Source: Sporolactobacillus nakayamae
GTDB lineage: Bacteria; Bacillota; Bacilli; Bacillales; Sporolactobacillaceae
Length of the DNA stretch: 64,000 bases
Direction of reading: 5' to 3'
Assembly (NCBI RefSeq): GCF_900113325.1
Contig: NZ_FOOY01000004.1
Coordinates: 1-64,000, forward strand
Both the position numbers and the translations under genes were made by a program. Under the pieces are notes generated by a model. That model did no database searches. It saw only the letters and a program-made list of their open reading frames with translations, and was not told the origin of the DNA. This document shows positions 7,470 through 17,160 of this stretch, piece after piece (positions within the stretch are counted from its first letter, which is position 1; each line of letters opens with the position of its first letter).

Positions 7470-8411
7470 ATGAAAATAGTGATAGCCGGCGCGGGGGCGA
7501 TGGGGAGTCGATTTGGTCTTATGCTTCACCAAGCGGGAAATGATGTTGTGTTGATCGACACTTGGCGCGAACATGTAGAAGCCATTAAAAAGAATGGATT
7601 GAGGGCAAATTACAACGGTAAAGAAATTGCTGAACCAATCCCTATTTTTTATCCGAAAGAATTATCGGATAGTCATAAACAAGTGGACTTAATCGTGATG
7701 TTCACGAAAGCGATGCAGCTTAAACCAATGCTTCAATCGATAAAACCGCTTATCGGCCCGCGTACAATGGTTCTTTGTCTTCTAAACGGACTAGGGCATG
7801 ACGATACGCTGCAGAACTATGTGCCCAAGAAAAATATTTTGCTTGGCATTACCATGTGGACGGCAGGGCTTGAAGGACCAGGGAAGGCGAAGCTGTTCGG
7901 TGATGGCGAAGTCGAATTGCAAAACATTGATCCGAGTGGCGAAGAAAATGCGCGGCGGATTGTTGATGTTCTAAAAAAAGCAGGGCTCAATGGCACGTAT
8001 AGCGGCAACGTGATGTATTCGGTTTGGCGCAAGGCTTGTGTTAACGGCACATTGAATGGCACATGCACACTTTTAGATGCGAACATCAGTGAATTTGGAG
8101 CCACTACTGTTGCTGTTCCAATTCTTAAATCGATTATCAGTGAATTTGCGGCAGTCGCAGAAAAGGAATCCGTGATCCTTGATCAAGAAGAGATTTTGCA
8201 GCATGTTATTGAGACGTTTGATCCGAACGGCATCGGCAAGCATTATCCATCAATGCATCAGGATTTGATCAAGAATAACCGCTTGACAGAAATTGACTAC
8301 ATCAATGGAGCAGTTGCTCGAAAAGGAAAAAAATACGATGTGCCCACACCTTATTGTGCTTTTTTAACAGAATTGGTGCATGCCAAGGAACAGATTCTTA
8401 AGGCGCGGTAG
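7470..8411 (+). CDS. panE: 2-dehydropantoate 2-reductase family protein
   Basis: The protein belongs to the ApbA/PanE family, NADPH-dependent reductases of which the type enzyme makes pantoate for coenzyme A. The N-terminus has the dinucleotide motif GAGAMGSRFG (residues 7-16); the conserved Lys of the family is likely in VWRKACVNGTLN (about 190). The start is ATG at 7470, seven bases after GGGAGG; the ATG at 7464 is too close. The family has several paralogues per genome with other 2-keto acid substrates, and the next gene encodes a permease-like protein instead of other pantothenate enzymes, so the pantoate role is uncertain. Confidence 0.75.
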   Translation: MKIVIAGAGAMGSRFGLMLHQAGNDVVLIDTWREHVEAIKKNGLRANYNGKEIAEPIPIFYPKELSDSHKQVDLIVMFTKAMQLKPMLQSIKPLIGPRTMVLCLLNGLGHDDTLQNYVPKKNILLGITMWTAGLEGPGKAKLFGDGEVELQNIDPSGEENARRIVDVLKKAGLNGTYSGNVMYSVWRKACVNGTLNGTCTLLDANISEFGATTVAVPILKSIISEFAAVAEKESVILDQEEILQHVIETFDPNGIGKHYPSMHQDLIKNNRLTEIDYINGAVARKGKKYDVPTPYCAFLTELVHAKEQILKAR

Positions 8412-8456
8412 GCTTACGACGATAAAATACAATTTTAAAGCAAGGGGGAAATGACA

Positions 8457-9527
8457 ATGTCTGAAACAGAAGAACGACTTACATCTAAAGCGTTTATCAA
8501 TAAAGTATTGTCAGGAACCGCTTTGGGAATCATTGTCGGCTTGATTCCAAATGCTGTTCTCTGCGCGGTACTTAAATTATTTGGTGATAACAGTATTGCG
8601 CTATTTATATCTCATGCGGTCGTTGTCTTTCAAGTAGCGACCCCGCTACTGATCGGTGCCCTGATCGCGCTGCAATTTGGTTTTAAACCGATGGATATGG
8701 CAGTAGTCGCCGGCGCAGCGTATGTCGGTTCAGGCGTCACGCAATTTACTCCGACAGTTACAAATGCTGCGACGCATGCTGTAGGCGGTTATTTAAGTGC
8801 CGGTACCGGAGATCTTATCAATACGATGATCACTGCTTCCATTGCAGTATTAATGGTTCTCTGGATCGGCAATAAATTTGGATCGATCAGCATCGTCCTC
8901 TCCCCAATTGTCATCGGTGGAGGTGCCGGAATCATTGGCCTGCTTCTGCTTCCTTATGTTTCCTATATTACGACATCGCTTGGGAATCTAATCAATGCTT
9001 TTACTACCCTGCAGCCTGTCATTATGAGCATACTTATTGCTTGTTCATTCGCCATTCTGATCATCTCACCGATTTCAACGGTTGCAATCGGCATGGCAAT
9101 CCAGCTAAGCGGTGTGTCCGCAGGCGCGGCGGCAATGGGTGTTGCCGTAACCACAGTCGTGCTCGTCATTCATTCGTGGAAGGTGAACAAATCCGGTGTG
9201 ACAATTGCTATTGCTTTAGGCGCAATGAAAATGATGATGCCAAACCTGTTCCGTCATCCCATTATCCTTGTTCCGATTTTAACCACAACTATTCTTTCTG
9301 CAATTCCTGTAGCTCTGTTCAGTGTTTCCGGAGTACCGACATCCGCTGGGTTCGGACTTGTCGGGTTGGTCGGGCCGCTCGCTTCGATTGACGCGGGGCT
9401 TGCGCCATTACTGGCCCTAGTCATCTGGATCATCATTCCCGTAGTGATTGGACTGATTGTTAAGTTCTTTTTTGAGAAAATCGTAAAGCTGTACAAAAAT
9501 AAAGATGTGTTCACCTACCTTGGCTAA
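8457..9527 (+). CDS. PTS EIIC-like membrane transporter
   Basis: The 356-residue protein is almost entirely hydrophobic, with about ten membrane helices rich in Gly and Ala, for example MAVVAGAAYVGSGVTQFTP and VIGGGAGIIGLLLLPYV. It resembles the EIIC_2 group of phosphotransferase-type permeases; no EIIA or EIIB partner is nearby. The start is the ATG at 8457, eight bases after AGGGGG; the ATG at 8451 overlaps the binding site. It follows the panE-like gene after 45 bases, so the two are probably one operon, perhaps for uptake and reduction of a keto acid. That pairing is inference. Confidence 0.7.
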   Translation: MSETEERLTSKAFINKVLSGTALGIIVGLIPNAVLCAVLKLFGDNSIALFISHAVVVFQVATPLLIGALIALQFGFKPMDMAVVAGAAYVGSGVTQFTPTVTNAATHAVGGYLSAGTGDLINTMITASIAVLMVLWIGNKFGSISIVLSPIVIGGGAGIIGLLLLPYVSYITTSLGNLINAFTTLQPVIMSILIACSFAILIISPISTVAIGMAIQLSGVSAGAAAMGVAVTTVVLVIHSWKVNKSGVTIAIALGAMKMMMPNLFRHPIILVPILTTTILSAIPVALFSVSGVPTSAGFGLVGLVGPLASIDAGLAPLLALVIWIIIPVVIGLIVKFFFEKIVKLYKNKDVFTYLG

Positions 9528-9579
9528 AAAAGTGCTGATATCGCTTGGTTTGTGGAGGATTGTAAATAGTGTATGAGTT

Positions 9580-9616
9580 AGCCGAAAAGATGATCATTCA
9601 TTTTTTCGGCTTTTTT
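9580..9616 (+). terminator. Terminator after the EIIC-like gene
   Basis: AGCCGAAAA pairs with TTTTTCGGCT and is followed by TTTTTT. Confidence 0.85.
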
Positions 9617-9791
9617 GGATTTAATCGGTATTATTGGTTTTCAAGGAGTATAAGTGAAATAAGTATGGCATATATAATTAAAAATGAGTTAAACATGATG
9701 CATGAACATTATATGTGATATACTTAAAACGTTGATTTATTATTTCTGCAACTGTGATGAGAGCTTCCTTATAGAATAGAGTATTTAATAG

Positions 9792-9805
9792 TGCAATCGA
9801 TTACA
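9792..9805. promoter_or_regulatory. cre-like site upstream of fbp
   Basis: TGCAATCGATTACA matches the CcpA cre consensus TGWAANCGNTNWCA except for one base (C at position 3). It lies about 40 bases before the fbp start, where binding would block transcription on good sugars. Confidence 0.4.
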
Positions 9806-9846
9806 AGAACCGTAATGATGAACGATTCGTGGGTTAGGGGATGCCG

Positions 9847-11778
9847 ATGGACACTAAGTATCTGGATTTGCTGGCTGAGAAGTATGACTGTGAGGAGAAA
9901 GTTGCGACCGAAATTATCAACTTGGAAGCAATCGTGAATTTGCCTAAGGGCACGGAACACTTTGTCAGCGATTTGCACGGGGAATACTACGCGTTTCAGC
10001 ATGTCTTGCGAAACGGATCAGGAAATGTTAAAGAGAAAATAAAGGATCTATTTAAAGGCGAGCTTTCTCCACGGGATGTGAATGAATTTGCTACTTTAGT
10101 TTATTATCCTGAGGAAAAGCTTCAATTAGTGAAAAAATCGCTCGATCAGAAAGAATTAAGCGGCTGGTATGTGTCAACGATTGGTCGCTTGATTAAGCTG
10201 ACCGCATTTTCTTCATCGAAATATACGCGCTCAAAGGTCCGTAAGGCACTTCCCGAACAGTTTGTTTACATTATTGAAGAGCTTTTATATAAAACCGATG
10301 AGTTTACAAACAAAAAAGAATACTACTCCAAAATTATCAATCGTATTATCGCGCTTGGTCAGGCGAGTAAGCTTATTACAGGTCTCGCCTACACGATTCA
10401 ACGATTGGTTGTGGATCATCTTCATGTTGTTGGCGATATTTATGATCGCGGGCCGCATCCGGAGCGAATTATGGATACATTGATGAGCTATCATTCTGTC
10501 GATATTCAATGGGGCAATCACGATGTGCTTTGGATCGGCGCCTATGCCGGATCCAAGGTATGTCTCGCGAATATTATCCGTATTTGCGCACGCTACAACA
10601 ACCTCGACATTATTGAAGATGTTTATGGTATCAACTTGATCCCGCTTCTCAATCTTGCAGATAAATATTATGACGATAACCCCGCGTTCCGTCCGAAGAT
10701 AAGTGCCGAAGAGCATAGTTCCGAAAATGAACGCCTGCAAATTACAAAGATTCATCAGGCGATTTCCATGATTCAATTCAAACTGGAAGTGCCGATTATT
10801 AAACGTTGCCCAGATTTTCATATGGAACATAGGCTGCTCCTTGATCAAATTAATTATGAACGTCTCACCCTTTCTGTAGACGGCAAAACCTATAGATTAA
10901 GAAATACATGTTTTGCGACAATTAACCCTGATCGTCCGGAAGAGCTATTAGCAGAAGAAGCGCAAGTGATGGAAAAACTGATGTTTTCCATCCAGCACTC
11001 TGAAAAGTTAGCCAGACATATGAATTATCTGATTGGAAAAGGGAGCCTTTATCTGAAGTATAATGGGAACTTGTTAATTCACGGGTGTATTCCGCTTAAT
11101 GAGGACGGAAGCATGAAGCACATGATGATCAAAGGAATTGATTATTCAGGAAAACGTTTGTTGGACGTCTTTGAAAAATATTTGCGCTCATGCTGCGCGC
11201 ATCCGCAGCAAACAGATGATTTTGCTACCGATATGGTCTGGTATTTATGGACCGGAGAAAATTCATCGCTGTTTGGAAAGAAGGATATGACGACCTTTGA
11301 ACGCTATTTTATTGCGGAAAAAGAAACGCATGTGGAACGGAAAAATCCTTATTATAAACTGCGTGAACAAGAGTCGACATGCTGTCGACTATTCAAAGAA
11401 TTTGATCTTGATCCTGCAGATGGCCATATCATTAATGGTCACACACCTGTTGAAGAAGTGAACGGTGAAAATCCGATTAAAGCGAACGGCAAGATGATTG
11501 TGATCGATGGCGGATTTTCAAAGGCGTATCAGTCGAAAACCGGTATCGCCGGCTACACATTATTATACAATTCGTATGGGATGCAGCTCGTTGCGCATCA
11601 ACGGTTTACCTCCAAGGAAGATGTTCTTCTAAATGGTACCGACGTGCTTTCGGTAAGACGGCTGGTTGATCGTAAATTGAGACGAAAAAAAGTACGTGAG
11701 ACGAATATCGGCGAGAATATATTGGAACAGATTGCGGTGTTGCATGAATTGCTACAGTACAGATATAAGAATAGTTGA
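9847..11778 (+). CDS. fbp: Fructose-1,6-bisphosphatase, class III
   Basis: This enzyme hydrolyses fructose 1,6-bisphosphate to fructose 6-phosphate in gluconeogenesis. The 643-residue length and the metallophosphatase motifs identify the Firmicutes-specific class III type: [12 protein letters not shown] (about residue 40), [12 protein letters not shown] (about 195), [12 protein letters not shown] (about 222) and [15 protein letters not shown] (about 532). The start is ATG at 9847, six bases after AGGGG; the ATG at 9841 touches that site. It appears monocistronic, with a cre-like site upstream and a shared terminator downstream. Confidence 0.95.
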   Translation: MDTKYLDLLAEKYDCEEKVATEIINLEAIVNLPKGTEHFVSDLHGEYYAFQHVLRNGSGNVKEKIKDLFKGELSPRDVNEFATLVYYPEEKLQLVKKSLDQKELSGWYVSTIGRLIKLTAFSSSKYTRSKVRKALPEQFVYIIEELLYKTDEFTNKKEYYSKIINRIIALGQASKLITGLAYTIQRLVVDHLHVVGDIYDRGPHPERIMDTLMSYHSVDIQWGNHDVLWIGAYAGSKVCLANIIRICARYNNLDIIEDVYGINLIPLLNLADKYYDDNPAFRPKISAEEHSSENERLQITKIHQAISMIQFKLEVPIIKRCPDFHMEHRLLLDQINYERLTLSVDGKTYRLRNTCFATINPDRPEELLAEEAQVMEKLMFSIQHSEKLARHMNYLIGKGSLYLKYNGNLLIHGCIPLNEDGSMKHMMIKGIDYSGKRLLDVFEKYLRSCCAHPQQTDDFATDMVWYLWTGENSSLFGKKDMTTFERYFIAEKETHVERKNPYYKLREQESTCCRLFKEFDLDPADGHIINGHTPVEEVNGENPIKANGKMIVIDGGFSKAYQSKTGIAGYTLLYNSYGMQLVAHQRFTSKEDVLLNGTDVLSVRRLVDRKLRRKKVRETNIGENILEQIAVLHELLQYRYKNS

Positions 11779-11785
11779 ACCTATA

Positions 11786-11832
11786 AATAGCTTCACCTGA
11801 TCTGCGGAACGGATCAAGTGAAGCTATTTTTT
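11786..11832. terminator. Bidirectional terminator between fbp and the DUF1461 gene
   Basis: AATAGCTTCAC pairs with GTGAAGCTATT, with an inner TGATC/GATCA pair, followed by TTTTTT. The minus-strand stop codon lies inside the stem. Confidence 0.8.
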
Positions 11833-12465
11833 GCAGCATTTTTTTCGATAAACAGCAGTCATTACAATGATCCCTGTGATGATGATTCCGAGAATGAACA
11901 AGGCTGCATGCAGGAAGAATGCTTCAGGGAGTATCGTGATGATCGGGTCCGTATGCGGATCGAAAATCCAGTAATTGTTCCGGAAGAACAGTTCATGGAA
12001 CAAGATGAACGTGCCGTTGAAATCAATGGCAAACATGGTGAGAGGGATGACAGTAAACAACGTGAGGGCAATGGCAGCTGTTCTCAAAAAGTGAAAGTCG
12101 CCGAGCTTCACATGTTTCCAGATTCCAACTATGCTGATGACCCCAGTCACAACAAACATGAAGTCAACGGCAATGAAGAGTCTCTTAACATCCTGAAAAT
12201 GAATGCGTCCGGCAGTTGAATACGCGAGTGAGGGAAGATCAAACGTTTTCGGAAGCGGGTTTAATAAATAGCGAATTGTATAATTGTAATTGTCAACGAT
12301 GCGTGAGAGGCTAATGCCTGATTGTTCGGCAATAGCCAAGTGCTGTACGTCAAAATAGTAGAGCGGCGTAAAGCTTAACGTGGCGAGTATTGCAAAACAG
12401 ATCGTGAAAATGGCGACACACAGCGCAAGCCCTAATTGGAAAAGTCGATATGTAGAGAATGGCAA
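11824..12465 (-). CDS. DUF1461 (TIGR01906) family integral membrane protein
   Basis: The 213-residue protein has four probable membrane helices: an N-terminal one (about 10-32), two central ones and a last one before a lysine-rich end (RKKCCKK). Between the first two lies an extracytoplasmic stretch with the family-like sequence YYFDVQHLAIAEQSGIS and DNYNYTIRYLLNP. The family has no known function. The start is TTG behind AAGGATG, a weak choice; nothing better lies nearby. It stands between fbp (convergent) and the iron alcohol dehydrogenase gene (divergent). Confidence 0.75.
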   Translation of the reverse strand: MPFSTYRLFQLGLALCVAIFTICFAILATLSFTPLYYFDVQHLAIAEQSGISLSRIVDNYNYTIRYLLNPLPKTFDLPSLAYSTAGRIHFQDVKRLFIAVDFMFVVTGVISIVGIWKHVKLGDFHFLRTAAIALTLFTVIPLTMFAIDFNGTFILFHELFFRNNYWIFDPHTDPIITILPEAFFLHAALFILGIIITGIIVMTAVYRKKCCKK

Positions 12466-12671
12466 TCAAAGACACATCCTTAATCTTATGTTTTGACTAA
12501 CTCCGTAAATATAAAGTTATTATCCACTATTATGAGATGAAATTCAAAAATCAGAGACGTATCTGTGAAATGTACGAATAGCGAGGATGGTCTGCGTGCG
12601 ATTTTGTCCTGGATAAGTTTATAATAAGAATTAATCTGTATGCTTATCTAGAGAAGTGAGGCGATTGATTC

Positions 12672-13835
12672 ATGGATAACTTTATTTTTCACAATCCGAC
12701 GAAACTGATTTTTGGGAAAAAACAGCTTGAAAAACTAAAGACCGAAGTGCCGAAATACGGCAAACGTATTTTGCTCGTCTATGGCGGCGGAAGTATCAAA
12801 CGCTCAGGCCTATATGATCAAGTGAAGCGCATCTTGAATGAATGTGACACAGAGGTGTACGAGCTGCAAGGTGTGGAACCGAATCCACGACTGTCAACCG
12901 TAAAACGAGGCATTGCACTTTGCAAAGATAACGCGATTGATTTCCTGCTTGCTGTTGGCGGCGGAAGTGTTATTGACTGTACCAAAGCGATTGCTGTCGG
13001 TGCAAAATTTGATGGAGATCCATGGTTGTTCATTACGCGAAAGAGTCCTGTCTCGGACGCACTTCCGTTCGGTACGGTACTGACGCTTGCGGCTACCGGC
13101 TCAGAAATGAACCCGAATTCCGTAATTACTAACTGGGAGACGCATGAAAAATATGGATGGAGCTGCCCTTATTCATACCCCGCCTTTTCCATTCTAGATC
13201 CATCCTTCACATTCTCCGTACCTAAAAATCAGACCATTTACGGAATGGTGGACATGATGGCACATGTTTTCGAGCATTATTTTCATCCGACAGAACACAC
13301 GCCTTTGCAGGATCGTCTCTGCGAGTCAATTTTGCAAACCGTCATCGACGCCGCTCCGAAACTTGTCCGCAATCTTGATAATTATGATCTGCGCGAAACT
13401 ATTCTGTATTGCGGAACAATGGCGCTTAATGGCATGGTCTCGATGGGATTCAATGGTGACTGGGCATCGCATAATTTGGAACATGCCGTTTCGGCGGTTT
13501 ATGACATCCCACATGGTGGTGGACTGGCGATACTCTTCCCGAATTGGATGAAATATAATCTAGATGTGAATGTTGGTCGCTTCAAACAAATGGCAGAACG
13601 CGTTTTTCATATTGAATCAGAGGGAAAATCCGATCGTGACGTGGCGCTCGAGGGTATTGAGGCCTTGCGTCAATTTTGGACGAGTATTGGCGCTCCAAGC
13701 AGGCTTGCAGATTACGGAATTGACGACAGCAAGCTGAATCTGCTCGCTGATCGGGCAATGGCCCGCGGCGAGTTCGGCCAGTTCAGAAAATTGGATCGTG
13801 AGGATGCTTTTGCTATTTACCAAGCATCTCTGTGA
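12672..13835 (+). CDS. yugJ: Iron-containing NAD(P)H-dependent alcohol (butanol) dehydrogenase
   Basis: The 387-residue protein matches B. subtilis YugJ/YugK closely in length and order. These are group III metal-dependent dehydrogenases that reduce aldehydes to alcohols. Visible motifs are [16 protein letters not shown] (about 36-51), the nucleotide loop [14 protein letters not shown] (about 95-108), and the metal-ligand region with [15 protein letters not shown] (about 192) and [17 protein letters not shown] (about 268). It is likely to help re-oxidise NADH during fermentation. It is monocistronic with its own terminator. Confidence 0.9.
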   Translation: MDNFIFHNPTKLIFGKKQLEKLKTEVPKYGKRILLVYGGGSIKRSGLYDQVKRILNECDTEVYELQGVEPNPRLSTVKRGIALCKDNAIDFLLAVGGGSVIDCTKAIAVGAKFDGDPWLFITRKSPVSDALPFGTVLTLAATGSEMNPNSVITNWETHEKYGWSCPYSYPAFSILDPSFTFSVPKNQTIYGMVDMMAHVFEHYFHPTEHTPLQDRLCESILQTVIDAAPKLVRNLDNYDLRETILYCGTMALNGMVSMGFNGDWASHNLEHAVSAVYDIPHGGGLAILFPNWMKYNLDVNVGRFKQMAERVFHIESEGKSDRDVALEGIEALRQFWTSIGAPSRLADYGIDDSKLNLLADRAMARGEFGQFRKLDREDAFAIYQASL

Positions 13836-13850
13836 AAAGCGCAACGATGA

Positions 13851-13887
13851 AAAATCCGCCTCCTCAAGGGAGTGGCGGATTTTTTTG
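13851..13887 (+). terminator. Terminator after yugJ
   Basis: AAATCCGCC pairs with GGCGGATTT, followed by a run of T. Confidence 0.85.
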
Positions 13888-13897
13888 CTTTGTGGGC

Positions 13898-13971
13898 GTT
13901 CACCGTTCTTAATAAAGATCCGATTGGAAGCCCTTAAAGGCGGCTAACATGTAAGGGTAAGCACGGTGAAC
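13898..13971. repeat. Nested inverted repeat in the yugJ/yjcZ intergenic region
   Basis: GTTCACCGT (13898-13906) is perfectly complementary to ACGGTGAAC (13963-13971). Inside it, CCCTTA (13931-13936) pairs with TAAGGG (13952-13957). No T run follows on either side, so it is not a simple terminator. Its purpose is unknown. Confidence 0.5.
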
Positions 13972-13975
13972 ACGG

Positions 13976-14077
13976 TCAATAGCAATATGCAGCACCGATG
14001 ATGACAAGCAAGATGAACAGAACGATGAGTAGCGCAAAGCCGTTTCCGCTGCACCATCCGCTAGTTTCGCATCCCAT
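13976..14077 (-). CDS. YjcZ family sporulation micropeptide, 33 aa
   Basis: The short product starts with MGCETSGWCSGNGFALLIVL and continues as one hydrophobic helix ending in a tyrosine/cysteine tail (AAYCY). This pattern, with a Gly/Cys-rich head and a single membrane helix, is that of the YjcZ/YnzI peptides found in spore formers. The ATG follows a strong GAGGAGGTG. It is too short for usual gene calling. The function is unknown; several paralogues per genome are common. The nested inverted repeat just downstream could affect its mRNA. Confidence 0.8.
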   Translation of the reverse strand: MGCETSGWCSGNGFALLIVLFILLVIIGAAYCY

Positions 14078-14167
14078 GAGCAGACACCTCCTCATCACGA
14101 GATACTGTATTATATGAAGTGTTGGGTTGTCGTGTCTGAGCGGATGCCTATTTATAGAGAAAGCGAC

Positions 14168-14839
14168 TTACAGTTTCTCAATCAGGTAAGGTGCGTTGTT
14201 GCGCGCGGAATTGACATCTTTGCTTACTTCGTACCTTTGCATCTGATTGGAATCATGAGGGCGAAGCATGAGCTTAAGCGTTTGTGTCTCGGATAAAGGA
14301 TCTAACCATGCAGCTTCGTCTTCTTTAGCCAAGACCACCGGCATGCGATCATGAATCGGTTTCATCAACTCGTTCGCTTCAGTTGTAATGATGGTACAGC
14401 TGTAAATTACACGGTGGTCCTTCGATGTCCATGAGTCCCATAAACCCGCCATCGCAAACAGGTCTCCTGATTTCATCATGAATCGATACGGAACTTTTTC
14501 TTTCGGCACGTGGTGGCTCCATTCATAGAAGGAGTCAGCGACGATTACACAACGCCGCCTGCGGAAGGAATCACGAAAGCTGGGTTTCTCCGTGATGCTC
14601 TCAGCTCGGGCATTAATCAGTTTATAGCCGATTTTTGCATCCTTCGCCCAAGATGGGATCAAACCCCATCGAAGATACCCCATACGATTTCCATTGGTTC
14701 CTCTAATCACGGTGAGAATATTTTGACCGGGCGCAACATTGTAACTTGTCTCATAGTGTTCTTCTCCAGAAGTGTGTTGAACTCGGAACCGGTAAGCAAT
14801 ATAGTCATAAGGCGCAATGACGGTAAATCGACCGCACAT
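14168..14839 (-). CDS. SRAP (YedK/HMCES) DNA-protein crosslink protein
   Basis: Members of the SRAP family bind abasic sites in single-stranded DNA through a covalent link to Cys2. The start MCGRF gives the catalytic Cys2 directly after the initiator. Other conserved parts are NVAPGQ (about 35), RWGLIPSWAKD (about 57-67), NARAESITEKPSF (about 77), RRCVIVADSFYEW (about 93-105) and the active-site His in HDRMPVVL (about 164). Length (223) is normal. The ATG follows GGGGGG. It appears monocistronic. Confidence 0.93.
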   Translation of the reverse strand: MCGRFTVIAPYDYIAYRFRVQHTSGEEHYETSYNVAPGQNILTVIRGTNGNRMGYLRWGLIPSWAKDAKIGYKLINARAESITEKPSFRDSFRRRRCVIVADSFYEWSHHVPKEKVPYRFMMKSGDLFAMAGLWDSWTSKDHRVIYSCTIITTEANELMKPIHDRMPVVLAKEDEAAWLDPLSETQTLKLMLRPHDSNQMQRYEVSKDVNSARNNAPYLIEKL

Positions 14840-14970
14840 AGAATCCCCCCAGTTTTTGCTTCTTAGTATATCAAATCAGTTTTATTGAATCGAAATGACC
14901 AACAGAGGAAATAGTAAGGTAGCACTGAAACATGCAAAAAAAATTGAACCAATCTTAAGGAGAAAATACA

Positions 14971-15465
14971 ATGAATTCGATTGTGAAAAATCTAGATTTA
15001 ACTTCTAAAGGCGTTTGGTTCCCAATCACGCTATCGATTTTACTCCTTTTGTTTACACTTTTTATGAAAAAAAAGCAATTAACGTGGAGAGAAATCTATT
15101 TGACTTACGGTGTGTTCGGATTCATCGCGTGGATGTCTGACACCATAACCGGAAACGTGTTCGATTTCTATGATGTCGGCAATCCAAATATCACAGGCCT
15201 TGGCGATTTCATGGCTTTTTCGTTTATTCCCTCTTCTTTAGCGGCTATTTATTTGAATTTCAGAACGGAGAGAAACAAATGGTTTATGGTTGCTTTATTC
15301 ACAGTAATTTCTTTACTCATCCATTGGGGTATCCAATGGACTGGATATTTTAAGAATAAAGGATGGAACAGTATCGTTTCACTCGTTATTTTTATTATTG
15401 CTTATTGGCTGATAGCTCCGTTGCATCTGCGAATCATGCGTCACATTGATCGTAACAATCGATGA
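14971..15465 (+). CDS. CBO0543-like integral membrane protein, 164 aa
   Basis: Five hydrophobic helices cover most of the chain, with short charged connectors such as MKKKQLTWREIY and NFRTERNKW. The overall shape resembles small membrane proteins named after CBO0543 that are common in spore formers, but I am not sure of the family. The ATG lies behind AAGGAG. A terminator follows at once, so it is monocistronic. No function can be proposed. Confidence 0.65.
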   Translation: MNSIVKNLDLTSKGVWFPITLSILLLLFTLFMKKKQLTWREIYLTYGVFGFIAWMSDTITGNVFDFYDVGNPNITGLGDFMAFSFIPSSLAAIYLNFRTERNKWFMVALFTVISLLIHWGIQWTGYFKNKGWNSIVSLVIFIIAYWLIAPLHLRIMRHIDRNNR

Positions 15466-15473
15466 GCGTGTTC

Positions 15474-15508
15474 GGAACCCGGTTGGAGAAAACGCCGGGT
15501 TCTTTTAT
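15474..15508 (+). terminator. Terminator after the five-helix membrane protein gene
   Basis: GAACCCGG pairs with CCGGGTTC followed by TTTTATTT. The 315 bases from here to the next gene hold nothing else I can identify. Confidence 0.75.
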
Positions 15509-15824
15509 TTGCTGAACCGTACCTATCAATGGATACATCAGTCCGCAACGAATCCTGAATCATTCGCCCTATCTCGTAACACTTTTGCTCATCTAAATGT
15601 GTTTTGCAGATTTTCATATTTTCACATGCAAAATTCCGAAGTACTTGTACATGCTCGGGAAAACATAGCCTCCCTTTTGATACGTTTTTTTTAATCTAAT
15701 GAAATTATATACGAATGTACGTTCCTTGAAAATACTAATAACACAATTTGCACTTTTGAACCCCTAATGTTTTCCATGAACGGCAAGTCGGCTATAATAA
15801 TACAATAGATGTGGAGGTCATGAC

Positions 15825-17069
15825 ATGGATCAATTTAAGGAGTCATTACAGAAATTTGCACGATTAGCGATAAAAACAGGAGTTAATTTGCAACCGGGAC
15901 AGGGCCTTTTTCTCACGTGTCCGATTGAAGCTGCACCATTTGCCCATCTCGTGGCGGAAGAAGCCTACAAAGCAGGCGCAAAAGATGTGACCATGAGATG
16001 GGGGGACGATGAAACCGATCGCCTCCGCATGCTCTATGCGCCCGACGAAGCGCTGAAGCAGATTCCAGAGTGGAAATTCGTCGCTCAGAACGAAGCAGTA
16101 AAAGATAATTATGCAGTTCTGCATATTTACGGACCGAATCCGGATTTGCTCGATCAAATTGACGGGGCGCGCGTCGGTGCATTTATGAAAGCGACGAGTA
16201 ACGGATTGAAACCATATATGGCTTGTATTATGAAGGATGAGACGCAATGGTCGATCATTGCTTACCCAACGCAGGCATGGGCGAGCAAGGTGTTTCCCGA
16301 TCAGCCGGTAAACGAAGCTCGGGAGCTGCTCATGAAAGAAATTCTGCGTATCAGCAGAATTAAGGAAAACGAGGATCCGGTCGCTGCATGGGATGTTCAT
16401 AATGAGACAATGCATAAAGCAAGCGACTTTATGAACCGCAAGAAATTCAAACAATTGATTTATCGCGCGCCTGGGACGAATCTGACCATTGATCTGCCGG
16501 TAGGGCATATTTGGAGCGGCGGATCAGGACCGTCGACAGCGGGGATTCCGTTTAACGCAAATATCCCAACTGAAGAAGTCTTTACCTTGCCCCATAAGCG
16601 TGGCGTAAATGGCACGGTTTCCAGTACAATGCCGCTGAACGCCGATGGCCGCATTGTTGATCACTTCTCGTTAACCTTTAAGGATGGAGAAGTCGTGGAT
16701 TTTAAAGCCGAGAAAGGCGAAGAAACGCTGAAGCATCTTCTGGATTCAGATCCTGGATCCCGGCGCCTTGGTGAAGTGGCACTCGTGCCGCATCACTCTC
16801 CTGTAGCCGAATCGGGACTCATTTTTTATAATACTTTATTTGACGAAAATGCTTCTTGTCATCTCGCGCTTGGAAAGGCGTATCCGACTTGCATTGAAGG
16901 CGGCAATGATCTGGATGAAACAGGTCTGGACCAAGCAGGTGTCAATGACAGCTTAATTCATGAAGATTTCATGGTTGGTTCAGGTGAACTTGACATTGAT
17001 GGAATTACAGAAAATGGAGAATGTATTCCCGTATTTCGTAAAGGAGCGTGGGCTTTTTCCTTTGATTAA
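15825..17069 (+). CDS. ampS: M29 family metallo-aminopeptidase (AmpS-like)
   Basis: This cytoplasmic exopeptidase removes N-terminal residues with a two-metal centre. The 414-residue length is standard for the M29 (thermophilic aminopeptidase) family. The N-terminal domain includes GVNLQPGQGLFLTCPIEAAP; the catalytic half has the metal-ligand region VALVPHHSPVAESGLIFYNT (about 320-340) and HLALGKAYPTCIEGG, and the end has IHEDFMVGSGELDIDG with the last ligands. The ATG follows GGAGG. It is followed by ysoA after 91 bases. Confidence 0.92.
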   Translation: MDQFKESLQKFARLAIKTGVNLQPGQGLFLTCPIEAAPFAHLVAEEAYKAGAKDVTMRWGDDETDRLRMLYAPDEALKQIPEWKFVAQNEAVKDNYAVLHIYGPNPDLLDQIDGARVGAFMKATSNGLKPYMACIMKDETQWSIIAYPTQAWASKVFPDQPVNEARELLMKEILRISRIKENEDPVAAWDVHNETMHKASDFMNRKKFKQLIYRAPGTNLTIDLPVGHIWSGGSGPSTAGIPFNANIPTEEVFTLPHKRGVNGTVSSTMPLNADGRIVDHFSLTFKDGEVVDFKAEKGEETLKHLLDSDPGSRRLGEVALVPHHSPVAESGLIFYNTLFDENASCHLALGKAYPTCIEGGNDLDETGLDQAGVNDSLIHEDFMVGSGELDIDGITENGECIPVFRKGAWAFSFD

Positions 17070-17160
17070 AATTCTGTGACTGACTGACTGCCCGTTCGTT
17101 GCGCAACTGGGAGGAAACTGATATTCTAAAAGTAAAGGTAATGGAAGCGGGACGGGCAAG

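Noticed and set aside
7313-7543. 76-residue frame before panE
   Set aside because: It has no convincing start signal, spans the inverted repeat and the panE ribosome binding site, and overlaps panE.
11818-12219. 133-residue plus-strand frame rich in Asp and Glu
   Set aside because: It is antisense to the DUF1461 gene and begins inside the fbp terminator.
15446-15694. 82-residue frame after the five-helix membrane protein gene
   Set aside because: It runs through the terminator at 15474-15508 and lacks a start signal.
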